Assembly: GCA_963779095.1 (NCBI GenBank)
Contig: CAVZWU010000020.1
Coordinates: forward strand, 62,001-126,000
From: Roseiarcus sp963779095
Lineage (GTDB): Bacteria > Pseudomonadota > Alphaproteobacteria > Rhizobiales > Beijerinckiaceae
Reading direction: 5' to 3'
DNA length: 64,000 bases
Shown here: one piece after another, positions 17,933-27,993 of the stretch
Position numbering within the stretch: position 1 is the first letter of the stretch
Layout: each line of letters opens with the position of its first letter
Notes under the pieces: model-generated
Seen by the model: the letters and a program-made list of their open reading frames with translations, nothing else
Databases searched by the model: none
Told to the model about the DNA's origin: nothing
Program-made: the position numbers and the translations under genes

Positions 17933-19047
17933 GTGAGCATAAGGGCGGTCAGCCTTCAGGCGATCGGCGTCGGAAAGTCCTTCGGGTCGTTCCAGGCGCT
18001 CAAAAATGTGACGCTCGATGTCGGCCGCGGCGAATTTCTGACCTTGCTCGGCCCCTCCGGCTCCGGCAAGACGACTTTCCTCATGATCGTGGCCGGCTTC
18101 GAGCAGCCGACCGTCGGGCGGCTGATGAGCGAGGGCGAGGACATCACGCTGCGAAGCGCCGAGACGCGCTCCTTCGGCATGGTGTTCCAGGGCTACGCGC
18201 TCTTTCCGCATATGACGGTGGCGCAGAACATCGCCTTCCCGCTCCAGGTGAGGAAGACGCCGCGCGACGTCACGCAGCGCCGCGTCGGCGAGATCATCGA
18301 GCGCGTCGGGCTCAGCGGCCACGAAAGCAAGCTGCCGGCGAAACTGTCGGGCGGTCAGCAGCAGCGCGTGGCGCTTGCGCGCGCGCTCGTCTTCGAGCCT
18401 TCAGTTCTTCTGCTCGACGAGCCGTTCTCGGCGCTCGACAAGCACCTGCGCGGGCGCATGCAGGACGAAGTGAAGCGGCTGCATCAGGAGTTCGGCACGA
18501 CCTTCATCTTCGTCACCCACGATCAGAGCGAGGCTCTCTCCCTTTCTTCGCGGATCGCGATCTTCAACCATGGCGAATTGCTTCAGATCGCAGCGCCGCA
18601 GGAGGTCTACGAGCGTCCGACGAGCCGCTTCGTCGCCGAGTTCCTCGGCGAGATCAACCTTCTGCCGGTCGAGGACGTCGGCCACTGTGCATATCGGCGC
18701 CGGCGGGCTGTTCGAAGGCGCCCGTCTCGTCTGCCCGCGACAGGATCACGCTCGCAAGCAGCGGCGTTCTGGCGGTGCGGCCCGAGCACATGTCTCTCGC
18801 CGACCGCTGTCCGGACGGCGCGAACGGCGTCGCGGCCTCGGTCGCGGCCACGACCTATCTCGGCGCCTCCATGCGGCTCGGCCTCGTCACCCGGGGCGGG
18901 ACGCGGCTGACGGTGACGCTGCCGGCCGAGGCCGCGGCGAGGACGCTTGCGGGCGGGCGGGACGTCTGGATCACGTGGCCGGTGACCAAGGGCTTCCTTC
19001 TGCCGGAGGACCGAGCCGAGCAGCTTGCAGTAACGGGAGTGCAATGA
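17933..19047 (+). CDS. Polyamine-type ABC importer ATPase, PotA-like (frameshifted)
   Basis: About 371 codons. GTG 17933 is placed by AAGGAG at 17918-17923; the nearby ATG runs at once into a stop. Walker A GPSGSGKTTFL, signature LSGGQQQRVALARAL, Walker B LLLDEPFSALD and switch FVTHDQSEAL are intact in one frame. The C-terminal TOBE region (VHIGAGGLF, then LAVRPEHMSL) is divided by changes near 18680 and 18740. Members energise uptake of spermidine, putrescine or related compounds. The stop overlaps the next start. Confidence 0.87.
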
Positions 19048-20162
19048 TGAACGACGCCTTTGAGAAAGACTGCCTCGAGATCCTGGCTGAGAAGGCGCGT
19101 CGCGGCGGCCTCAGTCGGCGCCAGTTCGCGCAATGGGCGGCGATTGCGCTTGGCGGCGCGCCGCTGGCGCTGAGGTCGACCGGCGCGCGCGCCGCCGACA
19201 AGCAGCTCGTTCTCGTCAACTGGGGCGGCGACGCGATCAAGGCCTACGATCAGGCCTTTGGGCAGCCTTTCTTCAAGGAGACGGGCATCGAGGTGAAGGA
19301 GGACGGCGCCGGGCCGACCGAAGGCGCGATCGCGGCGCAGTTCAAGAGCGGCAAGCCGACCTGGGACCTGGTCGACGCCGACCCCTTTTCCGCCATTACG
19401 CTTGGCAAGCAGGGCATGATCGAACCGATCGACTATAAGATCGTCGACAAGTCCAAGATGCGCAAAGGCTTCGGCTGGGACTACGCTGCGTCGACCTACT
19501 TCTTCTCCTACGTGATCGCCTATGACGCGCAGAAATTCGGCTCCAATCCGCCGAAGGGCATGGCCGATTTCTTCGACGTCGCGAAATATCCGGGCAAGCG
19601 CTCGCTGTACAAATGGGGCGCCGGCATGTGGGAGGCGGCGCTGCTCGCCGACGGCGTGGCGCCCGACAAGCTTTATCCGCTCGACTTGAAGCGCGCGCAC
19701 GCCAAGCTCGCCGCCTTCAAGCCCAATGTCGTCTCCTACTGGGGCGGCGGCGCGGCGAGCCAGCAGGTGCTCTTGAGCGGCGACGCCGCTATGGCGATCA
19801 TCTGGTCGACGCGGGCGTCGCTGCTCGATCGCGATTCGAACGGCCAGATCAAGTTCATCTGGGACCAGGGTCTGATCTCGCCGGGCGCGCTCGCGGTGAT
19901 CAAGAACAATCCCGGCGGCAAGGAGGCGGCGATGAAGTTCATCGCCTCGACCTCAGACCCGCAGAGGCAGCTCGTCATGTTCAACCTTCTGGGCCAGGGT
20001 CCCGCCAATCCCGCGACCGACGCTCTCATTCCCGCCGACCAGCGCAAATATAATCCCGTCGACCCCGCCAACTTCTCGAAGCAGGTGGCGCTCGACATGC
20101 CCTGGTATTCGGAGAATTACAGCGCCGCTCTCGACGCCTATACGAAGATCATCTCGGCATGA
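19044..20162 (+). CDS. Polyamine-type ABC importer periplasmic binding protein, PotD-like
   Basis: Intact 372 residues starting at ATG 19044 inside the upstream stop. A long N-terminus contains the twin-arginine motif LSRRQFAQWAAIALGG, so Tat export is likely, unusual but not rare for this family. SBP_bac_8-type features: LVNWGGDAIKAYDQAF, WDLVDADPFSA, and the late segment VIKNNPGGKEAAMKF. The fold is that of spermidine/putrescine binding proteins. Ligand identity is not readable; the gene context suggests a methylated guanidine, betaine or polyamine-like cation. Confidence 0.9.
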   Translation: MMNDAFEKDCLEILAEKARRGGLSRRQFAQWAAIALGGAPLALRSTGARAADKQLVLVNWGGDAIKAYDQAFGQPFFKETGIEVKEDGAGPTEGAIAAQFKSGKPTWDLVDADPFSAITLGKQGMIEPIDYKIVDKSKMRKGFGWDYAASTYFFSYVIAYDAQKFGSNPPKGMADFFDVAKYPGKRSLYKWGAGMWEAALLADGVAPDKLYPLDLKRAHAKLAAFKPNVVSYWGGGAASQQVLLSGDAAMAIIWSTRASLLDRDSNGQIKFIWDQGLISPGALAVIKNNPGGKEAAMKFIASTSDPQRQLVMFNLLGQGPANPATDALIPADQRKYNPVDPANFSKQVALDMPWYSENYSAALDAYTKIISA

Positions 20163-21109
20163 GATCGAGGCGTCTGACCGCCGTCTCTTCCTTCGCTTCC
20201 GTCGGCGCGACGGAAGGCGATGCGGGTCGCATCGCCGCCATCGAGCGCGCCGCGCGAAGCCAGGGCGAAAGGCGTTCGGACAGCGCGCTCTTGACCGGCG
20301 TCTGCTTGATGGCGCCGCTGCTTCTCTTCCTTGCGTTCGTCTACGCCGTCCCGTTTCTCGGCGTGGCGGCGTGGAGCGTCACGTTGCCGAAGCCGGGGCT
20401 TGGCCAGTACGAGCGGCTCGTCGCCGACCCGCTCGTCTTCTCGGTGTTCGTGCGCACCTTTCGCGTCTGCCTGATCGTGACGGCTCTCTCGGTCGGCGCC
20501 GCCTACGCGATCGCTTATGTCTGGGTGCGCGGCAGCCGGCTTCAGCGGCGCCTGGTCGAGTTCTGCATCCTGATCCCGTTCTGGATCTCGATTCTCACGC
20601 GTGCCTTCGGCTGGCTGGCGCTGCTCTCCAACCGAGGGCTCGTCAACACATGGCTCGAGGCCGCGGGTCTCATCGCCGCGCCGCTGCCGCTCGCCTATAA
20701 CGAGTTCAGCGTGATTTTGGGCATCACTCATGTTCTCACGCCGTTCGCGGTCTTCCCGCTCGCCTCCTCCATGCGAGCGGTCGACGAGCGCGTGCTCCTG
20801 GCCGCCCGCGGCCTCGGCGCCTCGCGCCTGCGCATCTTCTGGCGCCTATTCCTGCCGATGACCGCCTCGGGCGTCGTCGGCGCGGCCCTCATCGTCTTCG
20901 TCTTCACCCTCGGCTTCTTCGTGACGCCTGCCATTCTCGGCGGCGGCCGCAGCATCATGGCGGCGGAGCTCGTCTGGTTGCGCATGTTCCAAAGCCCGGA
21001 CTGGGGGCTTGGCGCGGCGATCAGCGTCGTGCTGGTGGCGCTGGTCGGCGCCCTTATGGCCGCGCTGTTCCGCCTGGCGAAGCCCGCGCTCATGGGGGGC
21101 TCGCGATGA
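20159..21109 (+). CDS. Polyamine-type ABC importer permease, PotB-like
   Basis: Intact 316 residues with six membrane spans after an unusually long, basic N-terminus of about 45 residues. The EAA loop that contacts the ATPase is LAARGLGASRLRIFWRLFLP. It overlaps the binding protein gene (ATGA) and the next permease gene (ATGA), so the importer genes are translationally coupled. Confidence 0.9.
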   Translation: MRSRRLTAVSSFASVGATEGDAGRIAAIERAARSQGERRSDSALLTGVCLMAPLLLFLAFVYAVPFLGVAAWSVTLPKPGLGQYERLVADPLVFSVFVRTFRVCLIVTALSVGAAYAIAYVWVRGSRLQRRLVEFCILIPFWISILTRAFGWLALLSNRGLVNTWLEAAGLIAAPLPLAYNEFSVILGITHVLTPFAVFPLASSMRAVDERVLLAARGLGASRLRIFWRLFLPMTASGVVGAALIVFVFTLGFFVTPAILGGGRSIMAAELVWLRMFQSPDWGLGAAISVVLVALVGALMAALFRLAKPALMGGSR

Positions 21110-21906
21110 TCCAGCGCCCGGGCGCGATCGCGCTTGCGTTTGCGGGCCTCGTCTGCGCCTTCATGCTCGCGCCGCTGCTTGCGGTCGTGCCGATCTCGTT
21201 CACCCAGGCGCGCTTCCTGACGATGCCGAACGGCCATCTCTCGCTCATCCATTATCGCGAGCTGATCGACGATCCCGACTGGGCGCGCAGCATTCTCCTG
21301 AGCCTGCGCATCGGCGTCGTCGCGAGCGCGATCGCCACCGCGCTCGCGCTCGCTTTCTCGCTCGGAATCTGGATGATCCAGCCGCGCTTCGCAGCGCTCA
21401 TGGTCGGCTTCGTCCTCCTGCCGATGATCGCCCCGCCGATCGTCTCGGCGATGACCCTCTATTTCTTCCTGACCAGCCTCTCCGGGGTCAGCGGCGCGAT
21501 CGGCTATGACACATGGTTCGGCGTCACGATCGCTCATGTCGTCATGATCACGCCCTTCGCGGTCGTGATGATCCTGGTTGCGCTTTCACAGGTCGACCGG
21601 CGGATCGACCTCGCGGCGCGCGGGCTTGGCGCGAGCGCGTTTCAGCGCGTATTCAGGGTCATCCTTCCCAACATCCGGTTCGGCGTGATGATGGCGGCGC
21701 TGATGGCCTTCTTTCTCTCCTGGGAGGAAATCGGCGTCACGCTGTTCGTCACCAGCGTCAACGCCATCACGCTGCCGCGCCTCATGTGGATGGGGGTGCA
21801 TGACAATATCGATCCGGCGGTCGCGGCCATCTCGGTCGTGCTGATCGTCATCACCACGCTTGCGCTCACCGGGCGCATGCTGCTGCAGCGGGAAGAACCC
21901 GCATGA
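21106..21906 (+). CDS. Polyamine-type ABC importer permease, PotC-like
   Basis: Intact 266 residues, six membrane spans, with EAA loop LAARGLGASAFQRVFRVILP. Second membrane subunit of the PotABCD-like importer, pairing with the 20159 product. The order A-D-B-C is common in rhizobial polyamine/opine-type systems. Confidence 0.9.
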   Translation: MIQRPGAIALAFAGLVCAFMLAPLLAVVPISFTQARFLTMPNGHLSLIHYRELIDDPDWARSILLSLRIGVVASAIATALALAFSLGIWMIQPRFAALMVGFVLLPMIAPPIVSAMTLYFFLTSLSGVSGAIGYDTWFGVTIAHVVMITPFAVVMILVALSQVDRRIDLAARGLGASAFQRVFRVILPNIRFGVMMAALMAFFLSWEEIGVTLFVTSVNAITLPRLMWMGVHDNIDPAVAAISVVLIVITTLALTGRMLLQREEPA

Positions 21907-21920
21907 AGGACGCATGAACG

Positions 21921-22928
21921 ATGGATGAGGTCTTTGCGCGCCGCGACATGATCGCGCCAGCCCGGCTCAAGGCGCTCAGCGTCAAGTCGGACATGCGCGG
22001 AGCGGTGCGGCTCGGCGGCCATGCCGGCGCGCTGGCGGTGACGGGAGCCGCGCTCTGGCTGACCTGGGGGAGCTGGCTCGCGGTTCCCTTCTTCATCGCC
22101 CATGGCGTCCTGATCAATTTCCTCTACGCGGGCCAGCACGAGTTCAGTCACTCGACCGTGTTCCGCACCAAGAAGCTCAATGAGATTTTCGGCCGCCTGT
22201 TCGGCTTCATCCTGCTTTATCCGCGCGACTTCGATCAGATCCAGCACTTCGCCCACCATCGCTATACGCAGGTCTGGGAGAAGGACGGGGAGCTGGCGCG
22301 CGATCGCTATACGCTCGACCTCCTATCTGCTCTGGGTGCTCGGGCCGACCTACTGGTACACGCGCGTCCGGCGCATCCTCCGCTTCTCTCTTGGCATCGT
22401 CACCGAGCCCTATATCCCGGAGGACCGCAAGGCGGACGTGATCCGCGAGGCGCGCTGGCACCTTGCGGGCTACGCCGCCATCGCCGCGCTCTCCATCGCG
22501 ACGGGAAGCTTGATCGCGGTGAAGCTCTGGCTTGCTGCCGATGCTGGTGATGAAGCCCGTCCATCAGTTGCAGAACACGATCGAGCATCTCGGCCTGCCG
22601 CATGTCGACGCGATCACCGAGAACACCCGCTCGACCCGCACCAACGCGCTCATGCGCTGGATGTGCTGGAACATGCAATATCACACCGCCCACCATGCGT
22701 TTCCCGGCGTGCCGTGCTACGCCCTGCCCGGCCTGCATCAGGAGCTTTTCGTCGAGCGCGGGCGCCTGCCGCACACCATGTCCTATCTCGCTTTCCAATG
22801 GGCGGTGCTGCGCGCTTTCTGGAACGGGCGCACCGAAGCGGACTATCCGGACGACGCGATCTGGATCGCCGACGACACCGATCTTCAGCCGGTCGCGCCG
22901 CGCGCCCGGCCCGGCCAGGCAGGCCTGA
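21921..22928 (+). CDS. Membrane fatty acid desaturase family protein (frameshifted)
   Basis: About 335 codons. All three histidine boxes are visible: GQHEFSHST, HFAHHRYTQ and YHTAHHAFPG, with hydrophobic segments before the first and between the second and third. These di-iron membrane enzymes desaturate or hydroxylate lipids, alkanes or sterol/carotenoid-like substrates. Frame changes lie near 22320 and 22535. The end is uncertain: read without another shift the frame runs on into the isomerase domain, whereas a one-base change would end it at TGA 22926. I favour separate genes because an ATG follows six bases later. Confidence 0.75.
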
Positions 22929-22933
22929 CGCCG

Positions 22934-23796
22934 ATGGCGCTCAGCGTCTATCAATCGCTGTGGGCGACCGAGATGCGCCGCCCGGGCGTTCCCGAGCGGC
23001 CGGTCGCGGAGCGTTTCGACCGGGTGCGCGAGGCCGGCTTTGACGGGATGGCGATCGATCTCGGCGCGATGGACATCGACGCGGCGCGCAAGCTCGTCCC
23101 GGAATTCGCCGCACGGGCTTGAAGGGCCTGCTCACCGCCTTTCCGCGCTCGATCGAGGAGTTGCGTCCGGCCCTTGCATCTCGCCAAGGATATCGGCTCG
23201 CCCTTCGTCATCGTCGTCGGACAGGTCATGCCGCTCGCGGTTGCCGACATGGCGGAGGCGATCCGCGCGTGGCTTAAGATCGCCGACGAAGAGAAGCTGC
23301 CGATTCAGTTCGAGACGCATCGCAACTGGATCACCAACGACCTGTTCTCGACTCTGCTCCTGCTCGACGCCGTGCCTGAGATGCGGCTCAGCGCCGATCT
23401 CTCGCACTATGTCGTCGACCGCGAGATGATGCAGCCGATCACCGCCGAGTATCAAAACTATGTCGGCCGCATTCTCGAGCGCTCCGATTCCTTCCAGGGC
23501 CGCGTCGCCAATCGCTGTCAGGTCCAGTTGCCGCTTCATTTCCCGCAGCATCGCGTCTGGATCGACACGTTCCTCGACTGGTGGCGCTGGGCTTCGCCTC
23601 GTGGCGCCGGCGCTTTCCTGCGGATCACGACTGCATTTTCCTCTGCGAGCTCGGGCCGCGCGACTATGCGATCACCGACGCGAACGGCGAGGAATTGTCG
23701 GATCGCTGGAGCGAGGCGCTGCTTCTCAAGGAATGGGCGGCGGCGTGCTGGGCCGAGGCGGCCGAAGCAAGCGCCGGCCGCAGCGCGGCGGCTTAG
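22934..23796 (+). CDS. Sugar phosphate isomerase/epimerase-like TIM barrel (frameshifted)
   Basis: About 287 codons of the AP-endonuclease-2-like TIM barrel family. Segments seen in order: FDRVREAGFDGMAIDLGAMD, LHLAKDIGSPFVIVVGQ, a metal-ligand stretch LPIQFETHRNWITNDLF, and MRLSADLSHYVVDRE, with E and D/H positions typical of the xylose-isomerase-like fold. It ends ADHDCIFLCELGPRDYAITD. Frame changes lie near 23122, 23175 and 23590. It could isomerise or epimerise a sugar, or act as a hydroxypyruvate isomerase-like enzyme. See the desaturase entry for the uncertain left boundary. Confidence 0.72.
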
Positions 23797-23807
23797 AGAG
23801 AACGCCC

Positions 23808-24570
23808 ATGTCTGTAACGAGCTTCCCCGTCGAAAACCAATCCGCCGAATGGCGCCAGCGCGTCGAGCTCGCCGCCTGCTATCGCCTGCTCGCCCATTAC
23901 AAGCTGACGGACCTCATCTACACCCATGCGACGGTCCGCGCTCCCGGCGAACCGGGGCGTTTCCTCATCAATCCTTACGGCTGGCGCTGGGAGGAGATCA
24001 CCGCCTCGTCGCTGGTCAAGATCGACGTCGACGGCGACAAGATCGATGACAGCCCGCATCGCGTGAATCCCGCAGGCTTCACCATCCATAGCGCCGTTCA
24101 CTTGGCGCGCCATGACGCGGCCTGCGTCATCCACACCCACACGCGGGCGGGCATGGCGGTGTCGGCGATGAAGGACGGCCTCCTGCCGATCAGCCAGATC
24201 GCTCTGCAATATTACGGGCGGCTTGGCGTCCACGATTATGAGGGGATCGCGCTCGATCTCGACGAGCGCCAGCGCATCATTCGCGATCTCGGCGGCTCTT
24301 GCGGCCTGATCCTGCGCAATCACGGGCTGCTCACGGTCGGGCGCAGCGTCGCCGAAGCCTTCAGCCTGATGTTCTACCTCAACCTCGCCTGCGAGGTGCA
24401 GGTCGCGACGCTCGTCCATGGGCGCCGAGCTCGTCATTCCGCCGAAGGAGGTCTGCGAGAGGGTCGGCAGACAATATGACCAGATGGCCTTCGACGACGG
24501 CGACCTTCAGCTCGAATGGGCGGCGCACTTGCGCATGCTGGACGCGCTCGACCCCTCCTATCGGACCTGA
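23808..24570 (+). CDS. Class II aldolase/adducin family protein (frameshifted)
   Basis: About 254 codons, start ATG 23808. Zinc ligands are visible in VIHTHTRAGMAV and ILRNHGLLTVG. The N-terminus (CYRLLAHYKLTDLIYTHATV) and the FLINPYGWRWEEITASSLVK block are typical of the adducin-like subfamily, which includes L-fuculose-phosphate-type aldolases and decarboxylases of hydroxy acids. One frame change near 24420 separates the last 45 residues (ELVIPPKEVCERVGRQYD). It lies between the TIM-barrel gene and the Rieske oxygenase in the same operon. Confidence 0.85.
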
Positions 24571-24587
24571 TTGTTGGAGACGCGACG

Positions 24588-25656
24588 ATGGCGAAGACCG
24601 CCGAATTCGATTGGACGCCGCCGGCCAGCTCCTATCGCGATCCGGCGCAGTTCGAGCGCGAGCGGCGCGAGATTTTCGCCAGGAACTGGATGCTGTTCTC
24701 GTGGTCGGAGCGGCTGCCCAATCCGGGCGACACGGTCGCGGGAACCGTCGCCGGCTATCCGGTTTTCGCGATCCGCGACGACGACGGGAAAATCCGCGCC
24801 TTCCACAATGTCTGCCGTCATCGCGGCGCGCAGCTCCTCGCCGAAGGCGCCGGCCATTGCGGCAAGCTTGTCGTCTGCCCCTACCATAGCTGGAGCTACA
24901 AGCGCGACGGACGGCTCAACAAGGCGACCGATTTCGGCGGCGACGCGCATTTCGACGCCCAGCGCCTGGAGCCTCTACGCCGTCGACGCCGAGGAATGGC
25001 GCGGCCTCGTCTTCATCCGGCTGAAGCGCGGCGGCCCGGGCCTGATCGAATGGCTTGGGCCGATCCATGACATGGCGGCCGACTATCCGCTCGAACAGCA
25101 GCATTATTTCATGGCGAAGAACCGCGACGTCGCGGTCGACTGGAAAACCTACGGCGAGAACTATCTCGAGTGCTACCATTGCCGGACGATGCATCCGGGC
25201 CTTTGCGCCTCGATGGACATCGAGCGCTATCGCATCGACATCTATGCGCGCGAGAAGTTCTTCCATCTCCACGCGCCGAGACGAGACGGCGGCTTGACGC
25301 GCGGCCTTTATTTCTACCGCTTCCCGAGCCTGATGCTGAACCTCTACGACTGGGGCAGCTCGATCGCGACCATGGAGCCGCTCGGCCCCGGCCGCATCGA
25401 TCATATCAACTGGTATTTCTTCACCGACGTTTCGCCCGAGAAGGCCGAGGAGAACCGGCGCTCGGCGGAATGGTCGGCGGAGATCGTCACCGAGGATCTC
25501 GACATCATCACCGGCGTGCAGCGCAACCTCAACGCCGGCATCTATGATCGCGGGCCCCTGTCGCCGAAATACGAGGCGGCGGTGAAGGCGTTCCAGGAGA
25601 TGGTGCGCGACGAACTCGATCCCCGCGACCCGCTCCGCAGCGTCGCCGCGGAATAG
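24588..25656 (+). CDS. Rieske non-heme iron oxygenase, alpha subunit (frameshifted)
   Basis: About 356 codons. The Rieske 2Fe-2S ligands are CRHRGA and CPYHSW. The mononuclear iron site is in YGENYLECYHCRTMHPGL (both His), with the third ligand expected near ITEDLDII/EIVTEDLD. The ENYLECYHC signature is shared with enzymes acting on quaternary amines (choline monooxygenase-like, stachydrine and glycine-betaine demethylases). This supports an N-methyl substrate for the operon; it remains inference. A frame change near 24968 lies between the two domains. A reductase partner was not seen nearby. Confidence 0.86.
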
Positions 25657-25676
25657 AGGCGGCGCGCCGGTTCGCC

Positions 25677-26421
25677 TCACCGCTCCGGCGCGGGCGACGA
25701 CGACACTGTCTCGAGCGCCGCGACCATCGACCGCGCCGTGCCGAGATCGTGCTCGTGCATGATCGCGCCCGCGAGCAGCCCGTTGCGGTCTGCGAGAGCC
25801 GCCATCAGGCGCTCGTGCTCCGCCATCGCCTCGATCCAGCGGGCGTGGGATGCGAGCGCCTCGTAGCGTGCGCGCCGCGCGCGGCTGATCAGCGAAGCGT
25901 GGATCGCCTGCAGGGTCGCGTTCTTCGCCGCGGCGACGATGGCGAGATGGATCTCCTGGTTCAGCCTGAAATACGGTTGCCGCTCGCCCGCCGCGTGATG
26001 GCGCGCCATGCGCTCGTGCAGGCGTTGCAGCTTCTCGAACTCGCGCTCCGTCATGCGTTCGGCGGCCAGTTCCGAGGCGTTGCGCTCGACGCCCGCGATC
26101 GCCTCGAAAAGTTCCCGCACCTGCTCGATCGGAGAAGCCGCTGACACGCGCGCCGCGCCCGGGAATGAGATCGACGAGCCCTTCCGTGGCGAGCAGCTTG
26201 ATCGCCTCGCGAATCGGCGTGCGCGAGACCTCGAAGGACGGCGGCGAGATTGGCCTCGTGCAGGCGTTCGCCGACTTGAAGCCGCCCCTCCACGATCATG
26301 TCGCGCAGACGCTCGGCGGCGGATTCGTGCAAGGGCTTGGCGCGGACGATGGCGCGCGGGAGCTGGTCCGGCCGCGCCGGGCGCGGCCGGGAAGGAGGTT
26401 TTCGTGCGACATGTCGCTCAT
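25677..26421 (-). CDS. GntR-family regulator with FCD ligand domain (frameshifted)
   Basis: About 248 codons. Winged helix: HESAAERLRDMIVEGRLQVG followed by RLHEANLAAVL, with the recognition helix displaced by frame changes (near 26235, 26145 and possibly 26380). The all-helical FCD domain, SPIEQVRELFEAIAGVERNA to RLNQEIHLAIVAAAKN, carries the H residues that usually bind metal and ligand. The start is at MSDMSHENLL. It converges on the Rieske gene with a 20-base gap and is divergent from the SsuA-like gene at 26679, which it probably controls. A palindrome-ended element at 26471-26490 lies upstream. Confidence 0.8.
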
Positions 26422-26470
26422 GGTGATTTCGCCTCTGTCGCACGAAACGGCGCCCTTGCGTAGAAAAAAG

Positions 26471-26490
26471 GCATTTTGTATTTTGTATGC
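26471..26490. promoter_or_regulatory. Candidate GntR operator
   Basis: On the minus strand the sequence is GCATACAAAATACAAAATGC. The ends GCAT/ATGC are inverted and the middle is a direct repeat of ATACAAA. It lies about 50 bases upstream of the GntR start in a locally AT-rich stretch, where an autoregulatory site would be expected. Confidence 0.35.
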
Positions 26491-26678
26491 ACGATGCGTG
26501 TCCGTCTCGGGCTCCAATGAAACAATAACTTACGCGAGAAACGGTCTGGCATAGGCCTTGCAACTCTCGCGCCAGCGCCGGGGACGCGCCCCGGCGTCGA
26601 ATGCGCGCCCCGCGAGAGACCCGCGCGGGGGATCGGCGTCCGCGGGACCTTCCCGCCGGGCGGAAGAGGAGCCAACCG

Positions 26679-27991
26679 ATGCGTCCGTGGACCCAATTGA
26701 AATTCGACCATCGCCCCTATCGCGCTCGCTGCGACGCTAGCCCTATGTGGCGCGGCCGCCGCCGACGAGGCCGACCGCTTCAAGCCCGCGGCGCCAGAGC
26801 CCGGCGTCGAAATTCCCTCCGCCACGATCAAGTTCGGCATGCGGCCCTACGCCGACAACACCTTCTACATCATCGGCATGAAGAAGGGCTGGTTCGACGA
26901 GGTCGGCATCAAGTTCGAGCCCGCGCCCTATGGGCTGAAAGCCAACGATTCCAACGTCACGACGCTTCTGCTCAACGGCCAGCTCGACATCATCTCGGAA
27001 TTCTGTCCGCTGATGCTGCCGACCTACAAGGACGCGACCAAGCTCAAGTGCATCGCTTTCACCGACAACTTCCTCGCCAACGCCATCCTCGCCAATCCCG
27101 CGCTGAAGCTGAAGTCGTTCAAGGACTACATCGCCGAGGGCAAGAGCTACGAGGAGGCGCTCAAGCTCGCGCTCGCCCCGATGGCGGGCAAGACGCTGGT
27201 CGGCGCGCCGGAGCTCAGCGACCGTCCGTTCGAGGAATATCTCAACAAGGCGTCGGGGGCCGGCTTCAAGCTGCAGGTGCTCGACGACGCCAAGTCGCTC
27301 GTGCTGGCGAAGGCGGGCCGCGAGGATTTCGTCAATCCGGAGGGCGCGCCGATCGTCTATACGCTTGAAGGAGGCGGGCTGGACCGATCTCGTCGACATC
27401 GACGACCTCATCAAGCACGGCCCAGGCGGCGTCGATTCCCCGATCGAGCCGCTGATCGGCATCGTCGGCGTCGGCGGCAATTCGGACTACCTGAACGCCC
27501 ACCAGAACACGGTGCTGCGCTTCCTGTCGGTCGTCTGGCGCATCATCGACGCGACCAAGAAGGACCCGTCGCTCTATGACCTGCAGGCGCCGTACCTGAA
27601 CTCGATGGCGGGCACGAGCCTCGACGGCAAGGGCGTCGCCCAGACGGTCGCGGTGCTGCATCCGTTCACGACCTTCGACGACAACAAGCAATATTACGAA
27701 GACAAGCAGGGCACGACCTACTACGCCAACGTCTGGAACGCGATCATCAAGAACTTCGAGGAGCACAAGATCATCCCCGAGGGGAAGGTGACGCCCGACG
27801 ACGTCGTGTGGGGCGGCCCGATCTGGCGCCAGATGGTCGAGTATCGCACGAAGACGGACGAGCTTCTGAAGAAGCTGGACGGCGCCAAGCTCACGCCGGA
27901 GAAGCAGGCGCTCGCCGAGAAGGCGAAGACGTTCTACGCCAACTTCGACTTCCTCGACGCCTATCGCCTCGCGCTCGCCGCCTCGAGCTGA
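26679..27991 (+). CDS. ABC importer periplasmic binding protein, NMT1/SsuA-like (frameshifted)
   Basis: About 437 codons, longer than most SsuA proteins (about 320). From ATG 26679 a frame change near 26700 leads into a signal peptide (APIALAATLALCGAAAADE). The mature part begins with IKFGMRPYADNTFYIIGMKK, a typical NMT1/THI5-like start, and shows DIISEFCPLMLPTYKDA. A second change near 27370 precedes AGWTDLVDIDDLIKHG. The C-terminal half ends FDFLDAYRLALAASS. Ligands of this family are sulfonates, pyrimidines, nitrate or aromatic acids. The downstream amidase and ureide-type genes suggest a nitrogenous ligand here. Confidence 0.82.
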
Positions 27992-27993
27992 CG

